Source: Cytophagaceae bacterium
GTDB lineage: Bacteria > Bacteroidota > Bacteroidia > Cytophagales > JAIYAX01
Direction of reading: 5' to 3'
Assembly (NCBI GenBank): GCA_027488815.1
Contig: JAIYAX010000012.1
Coordinates: 62,001-126,000, forward strand
DNA length: 64,000 nucleotides
Made by a program: the position numbers and the translations under genes. The notes under the pieces are model-generated. The model was not told the DNA's origin, did no database searches, and saw nothing but the letters and a program-made list of their open reading frames with translations. Shown one piece after another: positions 36,731 to 45,687 of this stretch. Every line of letters starts with the position of its first letter. Within the stretch, counting starts at the first letter, position 1.

Positions 36731-37356
36731 CCATAACCGTCGCCATTATCCTCTTCACCATTGCTCTCAGCTTTCTGGCCTGGAGGGATGAATCCTTGTT
36801 GCATAAGCTTACTCATTATCCTTTTGAAGTAAAGCGGAAAAACCAATACTACCGTTTGCTAAGTTCAGGCTTTGTGCATGCCAATTATATGCACTTGGCA
36901 TTCAATATGTTGACCTTGTATTTTTTTGGAGATTTAGTGGCCTACTATTTAGGTCAGGGGCAAACCTATGGGGGAGCTTTTCTCTTCCTGGGTCTATATC
37001 TGGGTGGTATTGTCGTTTCAGATTTACCTACACTATTACGCCACAGGGATCATGCTTCTTATCACAGCCTGGGAGCATCTGGGGGAGTTTCTTCAGTGGT
37101 TTTTAGCTTTATAGCTTTTGAGCCTACACAGAATCTTTGCCTTTTTTTTATTCTATGCCTTCCCGGCTTTGTTCTGGGAATTCTCTATCTGATCTATAGT
37201 TGGTATATGGCAAAAAAACCATCAGACCATATCAACCATGAGGCTCACCTGTACGGGGCTTTGTTTGGTGTTCTTTATACCGTGTACTTTTATCCGGAGC
37301 TTATCTCAACATTTTTTCTGAGATTAAGCCGTCTCGATTTATTGTTTATTAACTAA
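36727..37356 (+). CDS. Rhomboid family intramembrane serine protease
   Basis: 209 aa, six or more helices. Catalytic Ser118 in SLGASGG, catalytic His174 in HEAHLYGALFG, and the H56-x3-N60 oxyanion motif in HLAFNML. Start is a TTG that overlaps the prenyl synthase stop (TTGA); no ATG fits the first helix. Last gene of the ABC-rnr-prenyl synthase-rhomboid run. Substrates unknown. Confidence 0.9.
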   Translation: MTITVAIILFTIALSFLAWRDESLLHKLTHYPFEVKRKNQYYRLLSSGFVHANYMHLAFNMLTLYFFGDLVAYYLGQGQTYGGAFLFLGLYLGGIVVSDLPTLLRHRDHASYHSLGASGGVSSVVFSFIAFEPTQNLCLFFILCLPGFVLGILYLIYSWYMAKKPSDHINHEAHLYGALFGVLYTVYFYPELISTFFLRLSRLDLLFIN

Positions 37357-37391
37357 ACGAGAGGATTTTAACTTTTAACTATTAGGCCCTT

Positions 37392-37703
37392 TTAGCCTAA
37401 TAATTCAAGTAAAGTCCGAAAAGCAACGACTGAGTCTCCGTACCTATCTTTCGTTTTTTGCTGCAGGTCAGGCGCAAATTGATTCTGATAAGTTTGATAG
37501 GCTTTACTGTCCGGTGCCAGGTATTGAATAGCAAAAGTGACCCCATTTTCCTGATCAGCACCTATAAGTTTCAGCATCCGGTATTCTTCAAAGCAACCAG
37601 TAGCCAACACTTCCGGAATATGTTCGTAACGCATCCAATCAAGCCATTCAGCCTGAATACGCTCATCCACCGAAACGGTCACATTGTAGAGTAGTTTGTT
37701 CAA
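37392..37703 (-). CDS. DUF4286 family protein
   Basis: 103 aa: LLYNVTVSVDERIQAEWLDW, then MRYEHIPEVLATGCFEEYRM, the DUF4286 core. Small ferredoxin-like alpha/beta protein, function unknown. The start appears to be TTG at 37701-37703, as the only earlier option in frame that keeps the family N-terminus. Its stop lies inside an ATTAGGC/GCCTAAT hairpin at 37381-37400. Confidence 0.82.
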   Translation of the reverse strand: MNKLLYNVTVSVDERIQAEWLDWMRYEHIPEVLATGCFEEYRMLKLIGADQENGVTFAIQYLAPDSKAYQTYQNQFAPDLQQKTKDRYGDSVVAFRTLLELLG

Positions 37704-37751
37704 AGCAAATTTCAGAATTAGATAGCCCTCATACGCTCTATTTTCAGGCTG

Positions 37752-40259
37752 CTATTTCAGCACATTTACCCAGCCGGAGTAAGTGCTTCCGTCTGATTCG
37801 TTTTTGGCCTGATAGTAATAAACACCTGCTTCTACATCATCAGCCTTCCAGTCGTCTTTGTAGCTAGGAGAGCTATATACCAATCTTCCCCAGCGGTTAT
37901 TGATTCTGACTGAAATCACTGCATCAAGGTCAAGACCACGAAGGTAGAGAACATCATTTTTGCCGTCACCATTAGAGGTAAGAACGTTGTTGGGAACAAA
38001 TGGCTTAATCGACAAAACATCAGTTCTTATTTCAGTACAAGTATCGCCAGGATCAGTGCCTTTTACCTGGAAGGTCACCAGGCTAATGCGATAATCACCC
38101 GGCTCACGAACTTCAAAATTCTCAATATCACGCTCTCTGATGATGGTGTCTCTGCGGCTGGCACCGGTGAACTGTATTCTCCAATAGTTCTGAATAGGGT
38201 CTAATGGAGTCATGTTTCTGATGAAATCAAGCTTGAACGGCAAGGGTAAGTCTGCAGCCTCTTTTAACGTGATTGGGGTACCCTGTAGAAGTTCATCAGT
38301 TTTCAGCAACACATCATATTCAGGCTTCATCTCTTCGTACATGCGTAGCCTTACGCCAAAGTTTTTCACGCAGGTGCCTCTTCTGATACCTCCTGTGAAA
38401 ATGTAAGTACCTCTTCCTGGCACTACAAATCTTGGCCTGAAGGTAGGTTCGTCAAATACAAGCGAGTCAAGCGGTCTGCTGAAGAAGAGACTATCACCTA
38501 AGGAATTGGTAAGGTTCAACTGCAGCACTTCAGCAAAACAAAGTGACGTATCCACATTAGACACAATTGGCGGAGGGGCAACTACAAGTAAAAAGGAATC
38601 AAACCTCACGCAGCCCAGCGGGTAGGTAACCCTTACGGAATAATACCGGGTACTGTCTGCGGTTACACTTATGGTCTGTTGTGTAAGTACCGAACTGATT
38701 GTAGGGTGTGACTTCCATAAGTATTGCAAGGGTACGCTGCCACCACCTGCGGTAAGGGCTAATACATCACCCGGGCAAACGGAGGGAACATTAGGAATAA
38801 TCGGTTGATACACAAATACCGTGATCGTATCGGAGCCTCGACAACCTGTCAATGAGTCAAAGACCGTAAGACGATAGGTAGTGGTGACTGGTGGATAGGC
38901 ATTTGGGGTTAAGCAGTTGGTACAACTCAATCCAATTGGAGGCGTCCAGAGGATCGAGTCAGAAGCCAGGAAAGGAGTGGGGTTAATCAATGCACTGTCT
39001 GAACCACATACATCTACATCACTAGTGGTTTCGTACTCAAACTCCTCCCTGATTTGTAGGATAATGGTGTCTCCTCGTGGGTTATTGCTGGCTGTGTCAT
39101 CACATGGAGTGTATACACGCAAGATCATGGTCTCCAAAGGATCACTTACAGTATCAAGAAGTGGAACCACAGTTAAAACAGCAGAGTCCTGATTACCCGG
39201 GATGATAATGAAATTTTTGATAGGCTGGCCGGCGGTATCGGTGTAATCAATGCCATTAGCAGCGGTTCCGTCAATTTCCCAAAACACTTTCAGATCAGCA
39301 GTATCAGGCCTAAGTCTTTTAAATACAAATTCTCCGGGATTACAACCTTCAATGGAATAATCGAAGCGATCAAAGCTTGAGCGTGCGTCGATGTCAGCAT
39401 TGAGTGCCTGAAAGCTTCCATTTTCAAGGATCACAAACGAGTCCAGCACGCTGTCGGTAACATCAGCTATGGCAAGTTTAAGTGTGTAGGTTTGGCACTT
39501 AACTACTGGGATAACCGCATCAAGTTTAACTGTAAAGCCATCATAGCCGATATTTAGGGTTCCGGGAGTACAGCCCCCTTGATTAAAGTTAGCAATGAAA
39601 AAAGCTTGGTTTGCCGGACAAGCGCCTCCACAACCTCCATTGGTCACATTGGTGATAGCTACTGGTATGGTGGTGTTTGGAACCCTGGCTATATTTTGAA
39701 AAACATAATTACCCCCGTTTGGATTAGGTCCTGAAACAAAAAAGCCAAAAACATCATTGAAGTTTGAGCAAGAGAAGTTAGGATACTCTTCTGATCCGAA
39801 TACGTAACTGAATTTGATGGTATCTCCAAAGGGTACGAAGTTAAACTGGATCACGCACACATCATTTACTGAACCGGTGGCTATGGCAGCAAGTTGTGGG
39901 TCAGAAGGGCCTGCAGGATTTGGAGTACCTGTTTGTCCGATGGCTCCATTTGGCCCAGGAGCCACGTTTACGTTTCCGGAAGTCATGATCAGACCCCTTC
40001 TGATACCTGTTACAGGAATTACCGCATTGTCTCTGAAGGAACCGTAGGCCTGGTTGTTCTGACCAATATTTGAAGTGATATTAGAAATCGTCACTCCCGG
40101 ACCTACCAACCGACGAATCAATGTATCCAGCGGCAGAGTAGTGGGATTTACAGGTGCAGTGATGATCTGCGCAATCGACTGACCTTGAAATAAGGAAACA
40201 ATTAAGCAAAGGGCGAATAAGACATACCGTAAGTGAAGAACTGATATAGATTTTTTCAT
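37752..40259 (-). CDS. T9SS-secreted adhesin-like protein (choice-of-anchor L, CHU_C tail)
   Basis: 835 aa. Signal peptide (1-31, ending SIAQ), choice-of-anchor L domain (about 40-290: GSVNDVCVIQFNFVPFGDTI, FSYVFGSEEYPNF), a Calx-beta-like segment (about 300-410), PKD-like or SprB-type beta repeats (about 430-590) and a gliding-motility-associated C-terminal domain ending WKADDVEAGVYYYQAKNES. That last domain is the type B sorting signal for the type IX system, so the protein should be on the surface or released. Function inferred as adhesion or matrix. A paired promoter lies upstream. Monocistronic, divergent from the carotenoid gene. Confidence 0.9.
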   Translation of the reverse strand: MKKSISVLHLRYVLFALCLIVSLFQGQSIAQIITAPVNPTTLPLDTLIRRLVGPGVTISNITSNIGQNNQAYGSFRDNAVIPVTGIRRGLIMTSGNVNVAPGPNGAIGQTGTPNPAGPSDPQLAAIATGSVNDVCVIQFNFVPFGDTIKFSYVFGSEEYPNFSCSNFNDVFGFFVSGPNPNGGNYVFQNIARVPNTTIPVAITNVTNGGCGGACPANQAFFIANFNQGGCTPGTLNIGYDGFTVKLDAVIPVVKCQTYTLKLAIADVTDSVLDSFVILENGSFQALNADIDARSSFDRFDYSIEGCNPGEFVFKRLRPDTADLKVFWEIDGTAANGIDYTDTAGQPIKNFIIIPGNQDSAVLTVVPLLDTVSDPLETMILRVYTPCDDTASNNPRGDTIILQIREEFEYETTSDVDVCGSDSALINPTPFLASDSILWTPPIGLSCTNCLTPNAYPPVTTTYRLTVFDSLTGCRGSDTITVFVYQPIIPNVPSVCPGDVLALTAGGGSVPLQYLWKSHPTISSVLTQQTISVTADSTRYYSVRVTYPLGCVRFDSFLLVVAPPPIVSNVDTSLCFAEVLQLNLTNSLGDSLFFSRPLDSLVFDEPTFRPRFVVPGRGTYIFTGGIRRGTCVKNFGVRLRMYEEMKPEYDVLLKTDELLQGTPITLKEAADLPLPFKLDFIRNMTPLDPIQNYWRIQFTGASRRDTIIRERDIENFEVREPGDYRISLVTFQVKGTDPGDTCTEIRTDVLSIKPFVPNNVLTSNGDGKNDVLYLRGLDLDAVISVRINNRWGRLVYSSPSYKDDWKADDVEAGVYYYQAKNESDGSTYSGWVNVLK

Positions 40260-40293
40260 GCCGAAAAGTTTTGATAGGTAGCGGAAAAACAAA

Positions 40294-40325
40294 CAAAAAT
40301 AAGGCAGATACCCTACAACTACAAA
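40294..40325 (-). promoter_or_regulatory. Promoter of the T9SS adhesin-like gene
   Basis: On the minus strand -7 TATTTTTG (40294-40301) and -33 TTTTG ending at 40322, with about 20 bp between, the normal Bacteroidota spacing. The ATG is 34 bp downstream of the -7 box. Confidence 0.6.
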
Positions 40326-40365
40326 ATATAATTGCAAACTTCATTTTATTGTCCTGCCTCAAAAA

Positions 40366-40373
40366 TATATTTG
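40366..40373 (+). promoter_or_regulatory. -7 box before the carotenoid gene
   Basis: TATATTTG, 4 bp before the GTG start at 40378. A TTG at 40349-40351 is only 14 bp upstream, shorter than normal, so -33 assignment is doubtful; an activator may be involved. Confidence 0.45.
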
Positions 40374-40377
40374 CAGT

Positions 40378-41055
40378 GTGGATGCCTCCTTCCTGCGCCG
40401 CAATAGGCTCAAAACACCTGTTCTGATCTTTCTTGTGCTGGTTCATGTAGCAGGAGCGTTAGGGCTATGGCACCCTGATAGCAGAGCTATCTTTCAACTT
40501 TTAGTTCCTTTCAGTTTATTGCTCAGCCTAGGTCTGGTTCTGATATTTCACACAGAATGGAACTCTGCTTTTTTTCTCTTTTTGATACTTACCTATTTGC
40601 TAGGCTTCCTGGTTGAGTGGGCAGGAGTAAGTACAGGGGTCATTTTTGGTTCTTATCACTATGACCATGCCTTAGGGTTTAAATATGCTGAGGTTCCTTT
40701 GGTAATTGGAATCAATTGGGTTTTGTTGATTTATTGTTCAGGAGTAATTGGAGGGCTCTTTCGGAGCAATACGGTTCGCAGTTTTATCGGAGCGTTGCTG
40801 ATGGTGTGCATCGATTTTTTGATCGAACCTGTTGCCATGAAGTATGGCTTTTGGTCCTGGAAGAATGATGCCGTGCCGTTGCAGAACTACCTGGCCTGGT
40901 TTGTTTTTTCATTCGTTTTGCTTCAGATCTTCTTCAGGCTAAAGTTTCGGAAAATCAATCTCATAGCCCCGTTAGTTTACTTTTTGCAACTTCTGTTTTT
41001 CACGATGCTTTTTTTACTCAGTTGGTTTTTTCCTGAACCGGGCTCTCTATTTTAG
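40378..41055 (+). CDS. Carotenoid biosynthesis protein (DUF422, CruF-like)
   Basis: 225 aa with seven hydrophobic helices; FLVEWAGVSTGVIFGSYHYD and MVCIDFLIEPVAMKYGFWSW are the DUF422 signatures shared with the 2'-hydroxylase (1',2'-hydratase) CruF and with C50 carotenoid hydratases. It probably adds water to the end of an acyclic carotene in the membrane. GTG start at 40378 gives a normal N-terminus. The next gene, 46 bp downstream on the same strand, is a MerR-B12 regulator. Confidence 0.88.
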   Translation: MDASFLRRNRLKTPVLIFLVLVHVAGALGLWHPDSRAIFQLLVPFSLLLSLGLVLIFHTEWNSAFFLFLILTYLLGFLVEWAGVSTGVIFGSYHYDHALGFKYAEVPLVIGINWVLLIYCSGVIGGLFRSNTVRSFIGALLMVCIDFLIEPVAMKYGFWSWKNDAVPLQNYLAWFVFSFVLLQIFFRLKFRKINLIAPLVYFLQLLFFTMLFLLSWFFPEPGSLF

Positions 41056-41101
41056 TTTAAACATTTAGGCCCCGGCATTGTTACGTTCTGGTAGAAGCAG
41101 G

Positions 41102-41980
41102 ATGGGAAAGTTTTCAATCAAAGATCTTGAGCAGCTTACTGGCATTAAGGCTCATACACTGCGCATTTGGGAGCAGAGGTATAATTTTATTAAGCCTCAA
41201 CGCACTGAGACCAATATCAGGCATTATTGTGATGAGGACCTTAAGCTCATACTCAATATCTCTCTGTTAAAAGACAGAGGATACAAAATATCCAAACTTG
41301 CCGACATGAGCCCAGTAGATCTCATGGCCGAAGTAGCTCAGGTGACTGAGAAGGTTTTGGAGTTTCCGGATCAGATCAGTGCGCTTACCCTGGCCATGAT
41401 TGACATCGATGAAGATCGGTTTGAGCGCATCATGTCAAACAACATTTTGAGGCATGGATTTGAAAAGACCATGGTCAACATTATTTACCCCTTCCTCAAT
41501 CGGGTAGGAATCCTTTGGCAGACAGGTAGCATCAATCCTGCCCAGGAACATTTTATAACTAACCTCATCCGCCAGAAAATCATTGTGGCCATTGATGGCT
41601 TTACAGGCAAAAGGAAGGACGATGCAAGGAAGTTTTTACTGTTCCTGCCCGAAGGTGAGCTTCATGAAATCAGCCTGCTCTTTGCCTGGTACCTGGCAAA
41701 AAGTGCCGGACACAAAGTGGTTTATCTGGGTCAGAGTTTGCCTTTTGTTGACCTTCAGGAAGTCTACAAAACCCATGAGCCCGAGTTTATTTTTACAATA
41801 CTTACCTATGTGCCTGAGGAAAGCACTCAGGCCTATATGGATAAACTTTCGGGTACTTTCCCCAACTGCAATATTTTGATCACCGGCTATCAGGTAGTGG
41901 GCAATGAATTCAGGAGCAATGCCAATGTTCGCATTCTTCAAAACTTCAATGATTTCATTAACTTATTAAAAACGGTATAA
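41102..41980 (+). CDS. MerR-family regulator with cobalamin-binding domain (CarH/LitR-like)
   Basis: 292 aa. MerR HTH (1-70: TLRIWEQRYNFIKPQRTETN), a helical-bundle B12-binding-2 domain (about 88-165) and a Rossmann B12-binding domain (about 176-290). Trp139-x9-Glu149-His150, the capping motif of CarH photoreceptors, is kept; the lower-ligand motif reads Glu186-x-His188-x-x-Ser191, so the His is kept while the usual Gly is Ser. CarH relatives repress carotenoid genes in the dark and are released by light-driven AdoCbl loss. Here it directly follows a carotenoid gene. Binding of AdoCbl and light sensing are inference. Confidence 0.88.
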   Translation: MGKFSIKDLEQLTGIKAHTLRIWEQRYNFIKPQRTETNIRHYCDEDLKLILNISLLKDRGYKISKLADMSPVDLMAEVAQVTEKVLEFPDQISALTLAMIDIDEDRFERIMSNNILRHGFEKTMVNIIYPFLNRVGILWQTGSINPAQEHFITNLIRQKIIVAIDGFTGKRKDDARKFLLFLPEGELHEISLLFAWYLAKSAGHKVVYLGQSLPFVDLQEVYKTHEPEFIFTILTYVPEESTQAYMDKLSGTFPNCNILITGYQVVGNEFRSNANVRILQNFNDFINLLKTV

Positions 41981-42000
41981 AAAAAGCCCTTTCGGGCTAA
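41975..42000 (-). terminator. Terminator downstream of raiA
   Basis: Minus strand: AGCCC, loop GAAA, GGGCT, then a run of Ts, an intrinsic terminator 8 bp after the raiA stop. The hairpin also lies just after the MerR stop but has no T run on the plus strand. Confidence 0.8.
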
Positions 42001-42003
42001 AAT

Positions 42004-42315
42004 TCAGACAACTTTCCTTTTTTCCAGTTGTTTTTCCTTGAATTTTTTGAGCTGTCTTTGCAAGCCTTCGATCGCCAGATCCGTAGCTGACTCAAAGGTT
42101 CGTCCTTGTTCTTTGACAAATAAAGAGCTACCCGGAATGTTTAGTTTGATCTCAACAATCTTATTCTCCATATGTTCATCCTTGTCCAGTCGTAAAAAAA
42201 CTTCCCCATCAATGATTCGGTCGAAGTAGGTGTCAAGTTTGGTTGATTTCTTTTTAATGAAATCCAGCAGCTTTTGGTCAGCGTCGAAATGAATGGACTG
42301 CATGTGAAGTTTCAT
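42004..42315 (-). CDS. raiA: Ribosome hibernation factor, short HPF/RaiA type
   Basis: 103 aa, sigma-54 modulation/HPF fold (MQSIHFDADQKLLDFIKKKS, ATDLAIEGLQRQLKKFKEKQ). Short form without the C-terminal dimerisation domain. Silences ribosomes in stationary phase. ATG at 42313-42315. Third gene of rpsU-xerC-raiA, 37 bp after the recombinase. Confidence 0.93.
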   Translation of the reverse strand: MKLHMQSIHFDADQKLLDFIKKKSTKLDTYFDRIIDGEVFLRLDKDEHMENKIVEIKLNIPGSSLFVKEQGRTFESATDLAIEGLQRQLKKFKEKQLEKRKVV

Positions 42316-42352
42316 GGTCAATCGTGGGTTTAAAGGTTAAACAATAGGAAAA

Positions 42353-43231
42353 CTAAGATTTTGGGTGCGCTTGCTCGTATACTTTTTTGAGTTTTTCAAT
42401 CGAATTGTGTGTGTAAACCTGAGTTGCTGCCAGGCTACTATGCCCCAACAGTTCCTTGATCGCCTGTAGTTCCGCTCCATTGTCAAGCAGGTGTGTGGCA
42501 AACGTATGGCGTAGGATGTGTGGGCTTTTTTGGGTCATCCCGGGGATGTCTTTTAAAAAAAGCCTGACTTTGCGCTGTACAAACATAGGGTAACAAGGCT
42601 TAAGCTGATCAGTAAGCAGCAGGGACTTTTCTGTAGGTTCTGCAAGCTTATTTCTTTCCTGCAAATACTTTTCCAAAAGGCGTATCAATGAAGGGTAAAG
42701 AGGAATTAGCCTTTCCTTTCGGCCTTTACCCATTACTTTGATTTGCTTACGGTACGTATCGAAGTCGTTTTTCTGTATACTGATTAATTCAGCACGGCGA
42801 ATGCCTGTGCCATACAGTAGCTCTAAAATCAGCCGATCCCTCAAACCTGAAAAGGTTTGGTCTGCAGCCAAAGCCTCAATAGCAGTATCAATATCTGCTT
42901 TAGGGGCAAAAGTGGGAAGCTTTTTTTCAAACTTTGGCTTTTTAAGTCCGGCAGCCGGATTGACTTGCAGCTCACCCCGGCTCATCAGAAAACGATAATA
43001 ACTGCGGACAGCAGCTAACTTCCGGTGAATGCTTCTGGGACTTAAGCCCTCGTCCATCTGCTTGATGATCCATGAGCGTAGCATAGCTGAGCGAGCTTCC
43101 TTAAGGTCGCTTAACTCGTACTGGGTTAACAGGTACTCAGAGAATTGCTCCAGGTCCTTGGAATAGGACTTAAGGGTGTGCGGAGAGAACCGCTTTTCGT
43201 ATTGTAAATAGGTAAAAAAAATTCCTAACAT
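42353..43231 (-). CDS. Tyrosine recombinase XerC/XerD family
   Basis: 292 aa. SAM-like N-terminal core-binding domain (1-95) and catalytic domain with Arg145 (GTGIRRAEL), Lys169 (VMGKGRKERLIPL), His238-x-x-Arg241 (PHILRHTFATHLL), His264 and Tyr273 (QVYTHNS). Complete active site; chromosome dimer resolution at dif is the expected role. Xer genes next to rpsU and raiA are usual in the phylum, so this is a core gene, not a mobile integrase. Confidence 0.93.
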   Translation of the reverse strand: MLGIFFTYLQYEKRFSPHTLKSYSKDLEQFSEYLLTQYELSDLKEARSAMLRSWIIKQMDEGLSPRSIHRKLAAVRSYYRFLMSRGELQVNPAAGLKKPKFEKKLPTFAPKADIDTAIEALAADQTFSGLRDRLILELLYGTGIRRAELISIQKNDFDTYRKQIKVMGKGRKERLIPLYPSLIRLLEKYLQERNKLAEPTEKSLLLTDQLKPCYPMFVQRKVRLFLKDIPGMTQKSPHILRHTFATHLLDNGAELQAIKELLGHSSLAATQVYTHNSIEKLKKVYEQAHPKS

Positions 43232-43282
43232 GGACTTGACGAGAAGTCCAAGTTAGGAATAAATATGAAATCTTAAGATTTT

Positions 43283-43477
43283 TTAGGCTTCCGTATTTTC
43301 AGCCATTTGCTGGCGATAAACCGCACGTAGGCGAGTAGAGCGCAGGCTGATGGATTTCTTTTCGAAATGAGACCTTCTTCTCAATTCCCTTACTACTCCG
43401 GTCTTTTCAAACTTCTTCTTGAAGCGCTTAAGGGCTTTGTCAATGGACTCGTTTTCTTTGATGCTAACGATGATCAT
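43283..43477 (-). CDS. rpsU: 30S ribosomal protein S21
   Basis: 64 aa, basic: MIIVSIKENESIDKALKRFK, then KKFEKTGVVRELRRRSHFEK. Binds the 3' domain of 16S rRNA. First gene of rpsU-xerC-raiA; 51 bp before the recombinase. Strong paired promoter immediately upstream. Confidence 0.97.
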   Translation of the reverse strand: MIIVSIKENESIDKALKRFKKKFEKTGVVRELRRRSHFEKKSISLRSTRLRAVYRQQMAENTEA

Positions 43478-43500
43478 CGGTTGGATAAAATTTAGGACTG

Positions 43501-43531
43501 CAAAGGTAATGAAATAATCGGCTGCTCCAAA
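43501..43531 (-). promoter_or_regulatory. Promoter of rpsU-xerC-raiA
   Basis: Minus strand -33 TTTG (43528-43531), 19 bp spacer, -7 TACCTTTG (43501-43508); about 23 bp from -7 to the rpsU ATG. The best promoter match in the window. Confidence 0.75.
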
Positions 43532-43532
43532 C

Positions 43533-44696
43533 TTATTTGAGAATGGCCCTGGAGATCACTAGTTTTTGAATTTCAGAAGTTCCTTCACCAATGGTGCAAA
43601 GCTTTGAGTCACGGTAATACTTTTCGGCCGGATAGTCTTTTGTATACCCATAGCCTCCAAAAATCTGAACCGCTTCAGTAGATACTTTTACGGCTACCTC
43701 ACTAGCAAAGTACTTCGCCATAGCTGACTCTTTGTTGACATTAATGCCCTTATTCTTGAGGTCTGCTGCCTGATAGGTAAGTAAGGAGGCAGCTTCTATC
43801 TGAGTGGCCATATCAGCAAGCTTGAAGGATATCGCCTGAAACTGGCTGATAGGTTGATTAAACTGATGTCTCTCTTTTGAATAGTGTTTAGCAGCTTCAT
43901 AGGCTCCAATGGCAATCCCAAGTGAAAGAGCAGCGATGCTTATTCTACCACCGTCCAGTACTTTGAGTGACTGAACAAAGCCGTCACCTACCTTACCCAT
44001 GACTTGACTTTGATGAACTTTACAATCTTCAAAAATCAGTTCTGTAGTCTCAGAGGCTCTCATGCCTAATTTATTTTCCTTCCGGCCTGCCTTAAAACCG
44101 GCTGTTCCTTTTTCTATGATGAAAGCAGTCATTCCATGCGAGTCACCTGGCTCTCCTGTTCGGGCGATCACCACTGCGACATGTCCAGACTTGCCATGAG
44201 TGATAAAATTCTTAGCCCCATTCAGGATAAAATAGTCTCCTTCTTTAACGGCAACCGTTTTCATGTTTCCGGCATCAGAGCCTGTATTGGGCTCAGTCAG
44301 GCCCCAGGCTCCTATCCATTCTCCTGCAGCTAATTTGGGAAGGAATTGCTGCTTTTGAGCCTCGCTCCCAAACTGTAGGATATGGCCGGTGCACAAAGAG
44401 TTATGTGCTGCCATAGAAAGTCCGATGGATCCGCAAACTTTGGCGAGCTCTACAATTGCCGTAACATACTCCAGATAGCCAAATCCTGCCCCTCCATATT
44501 GCTCTGGCACAAGAACACCCATTAGCCCTAGCTTACCCATTTCATGAAAAACATGGATTGGGAATTCTTGGCTTTCATCCCAGGTCATTACGTTTGGCGC
44601 AATGTGTTTTTGGGCAAAGTCCTTTACCATTTGGGCGACCATCTTTTGGCTTTCTGTCGTTTCAAAAGACAATCCGTTTTGCAGTGTTTCGGTCAT
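43533..44696 (-). CDS. Acyl-CoA dehydrogenase (short/medium-chain type)
   Basis: 387 aa FAD enzyme for the first step of beta-oxidation. N-terminal helices, [20 protein letters not shown] (FAD loop), and C-terminal [20 protein letters not shown] followed by GEGTSEIQ, whose Glu is the catalytic base in butyryl-CoA dehydrogenases. ATG at 44694-44696 (MTETLQNG); the open frame further upstream is not conserved. Monocistronic between rpsU and an outer-membrane gene. Confidence 0.94.
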   Translation of the reverse strand: MTETLQNGLSFETTESQKMVAQMVKDFAQKHIAPNVMTWDESQEFPIHVFHEMGKLGLMGVLVPEQYGGAGFGYLEYVTAIVELAKVCGSIGLSMAAHNSLCTGHILQFGSEAQKQQFLPKLAAGEWIGAWGLTEPNTGSDAGNMKTVAVKEGDYFILNGAKNFITHGKSGHVAVVIARTGEPGDSHGMTAFIIEKGTAGFKAGRKENKLGMRASETTELIFEDCKVHQSQVMGKVGDGFVQSLKVLDGGRISIAALSLGIAIGAYEAAKHYSKERHQFNQPISQFQAISFKLADMATQIEAASLLTYQAADLKNKGINVNKESAMAKYFASEVAVKVSTEAVQIFGGYGYTKDYPAEKYYRDSKLCTIGEGTSEIQKLVISRAILK

Positions 44697-44781
44697 ACTT
44701 GAATAAATTAGGAAAACATAGGAGTAGTATGCAGGGGTAAAATTAAGAACAATTTTGACTAGGGCTTGTTCCCTCCTCTGA

Positions 44782-45555
44782 TCAGAAATAGTAAAAATCG
44801 CTATCCCTGTTAGCATAAACCGGGAAAAACCAGCCGAATTTGAAGGTAAGCATACCGTCTAAGCGTTGTTTGCTGTCTTTCAACCCGGTATCAAAATTGA
44901 TCTCCCGCTGACTTCTGGTGATGGCTTGTGCCGCCTCCACTGAAAGGAAGAAATTGATCTTTCTATTTTCATCCTGATAGATATAACCTATCATCTGAGT
45001 AAGCATTGGCCCTAAAGTAAAGCGGTCATATCCTTTCAGATAATCACCTGACAACTGATCTATTGAACGGCTGTCATCAATAATTCTGATCCTGTGAGTA
45101 AGCGTACCCACGCCCAGACTTAGCATTAATCCTGAACCAAAATCAGCTCTCAATATTTTGATGGGGATTACCTTCCCAAACCGTAAGATAGGCAGCTTGC
45201 TGCCCCGCATCTGTATACGATACTGCGCCCTGAAGCCATTGTTTCCCGTAATAAAGCCATCGTCATTGATGAATTGGTCCAACATATTGGTCTCCTTCAC
45301 ATTGGGTCCAAAATAATAGTGGCTCTCAAGCCCAAAGATCCAGTTGCCTGGGCTCTTGTACCAAACACCTCCACCCACCTCAGTACCCATCCCAAATCGG
45401 GAAGCAAGATCCATTTTAGGATAAGAAATGCCAAAATTTGCCATAAAAATCCACGCTCTAAGGCCTTGGTTTTGTTTTTGTATGTTTTGAGCAGCTGTGC
45501 CAAAAGGCAAAGTGACAAGCACAAAAAGGCAAAAGACTAAGATGAACTTCTTCAT
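44782..45555 (-). CDS. Putative outer-membrane beta-barrel protein
   Basis: 257 aa. Signal peptide [20 protein letters not shown] ending AAQ, then alternating amphipathic strands with aromatic ends and a C-terminal SDFYYF, all typical of small Bacteroidota barrels. No named family recognised. Probably outer membrane. Confidence 0.75.
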   Translation of the reverse strand: MKKFILVFCLFVLVTLPFGTAAQNIQKQNQGLRAWIFMANFGISYPKMDLASRFGMGTEVGGGVWYKSPGNWIFGLESHYYFGPNVKETNMLDQFINDDGFITGNNGFRAQYRIQMRGSKLPILRFGKVIPIKILRADFGSGLMLSLGVGTLTHRIRIIDDSRSIDQLSGDYLKGYDRFTLGPMLTQMIGYIYQDENRKINFFLSVEAAQAITRSQREINFDTGLKDSKQRLDGMLTFKFGWFFPVYANRDSDFYYF

Positions 45556-45612
45556 GATCGTGGTAAAGTTAATCAGTTCACCCTACTACAAGGTATGGGT
45601 TGGCCTTTTTTC

Positions 45613-45644
45613 TTGGGAACAATGGGCTGAAAAGTCTAATTTTG
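45613..45644 (+). promoter_or_regulatory. Promoter of the nucleotide-sugar operon
   Basis: -33 TTG (45613-45615), 21 bp, -7 TAATTTTG (45637-45644), 43 bp before the first ATG. Exact -7 consensus. Confidence 0.65.
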
Positions 45645-45687
45645 GCCACTTTTTAAGTTTTCGAAAGCATATTTATCGATTGACATT

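Noticed and set aside
37381-37402. Hairpin ATTAGGC/GCCTAAT as terminator
   Set aside because: No T run on either strand; it also contains the DUF4286 stop codon. Not called as a terminator.
42353-43231. Mobile-element integrase
   Set aside because: Sequence length and context (rpsU, raiA) fit the housekeeping XerC/D, not a phage or conjugative integrase.
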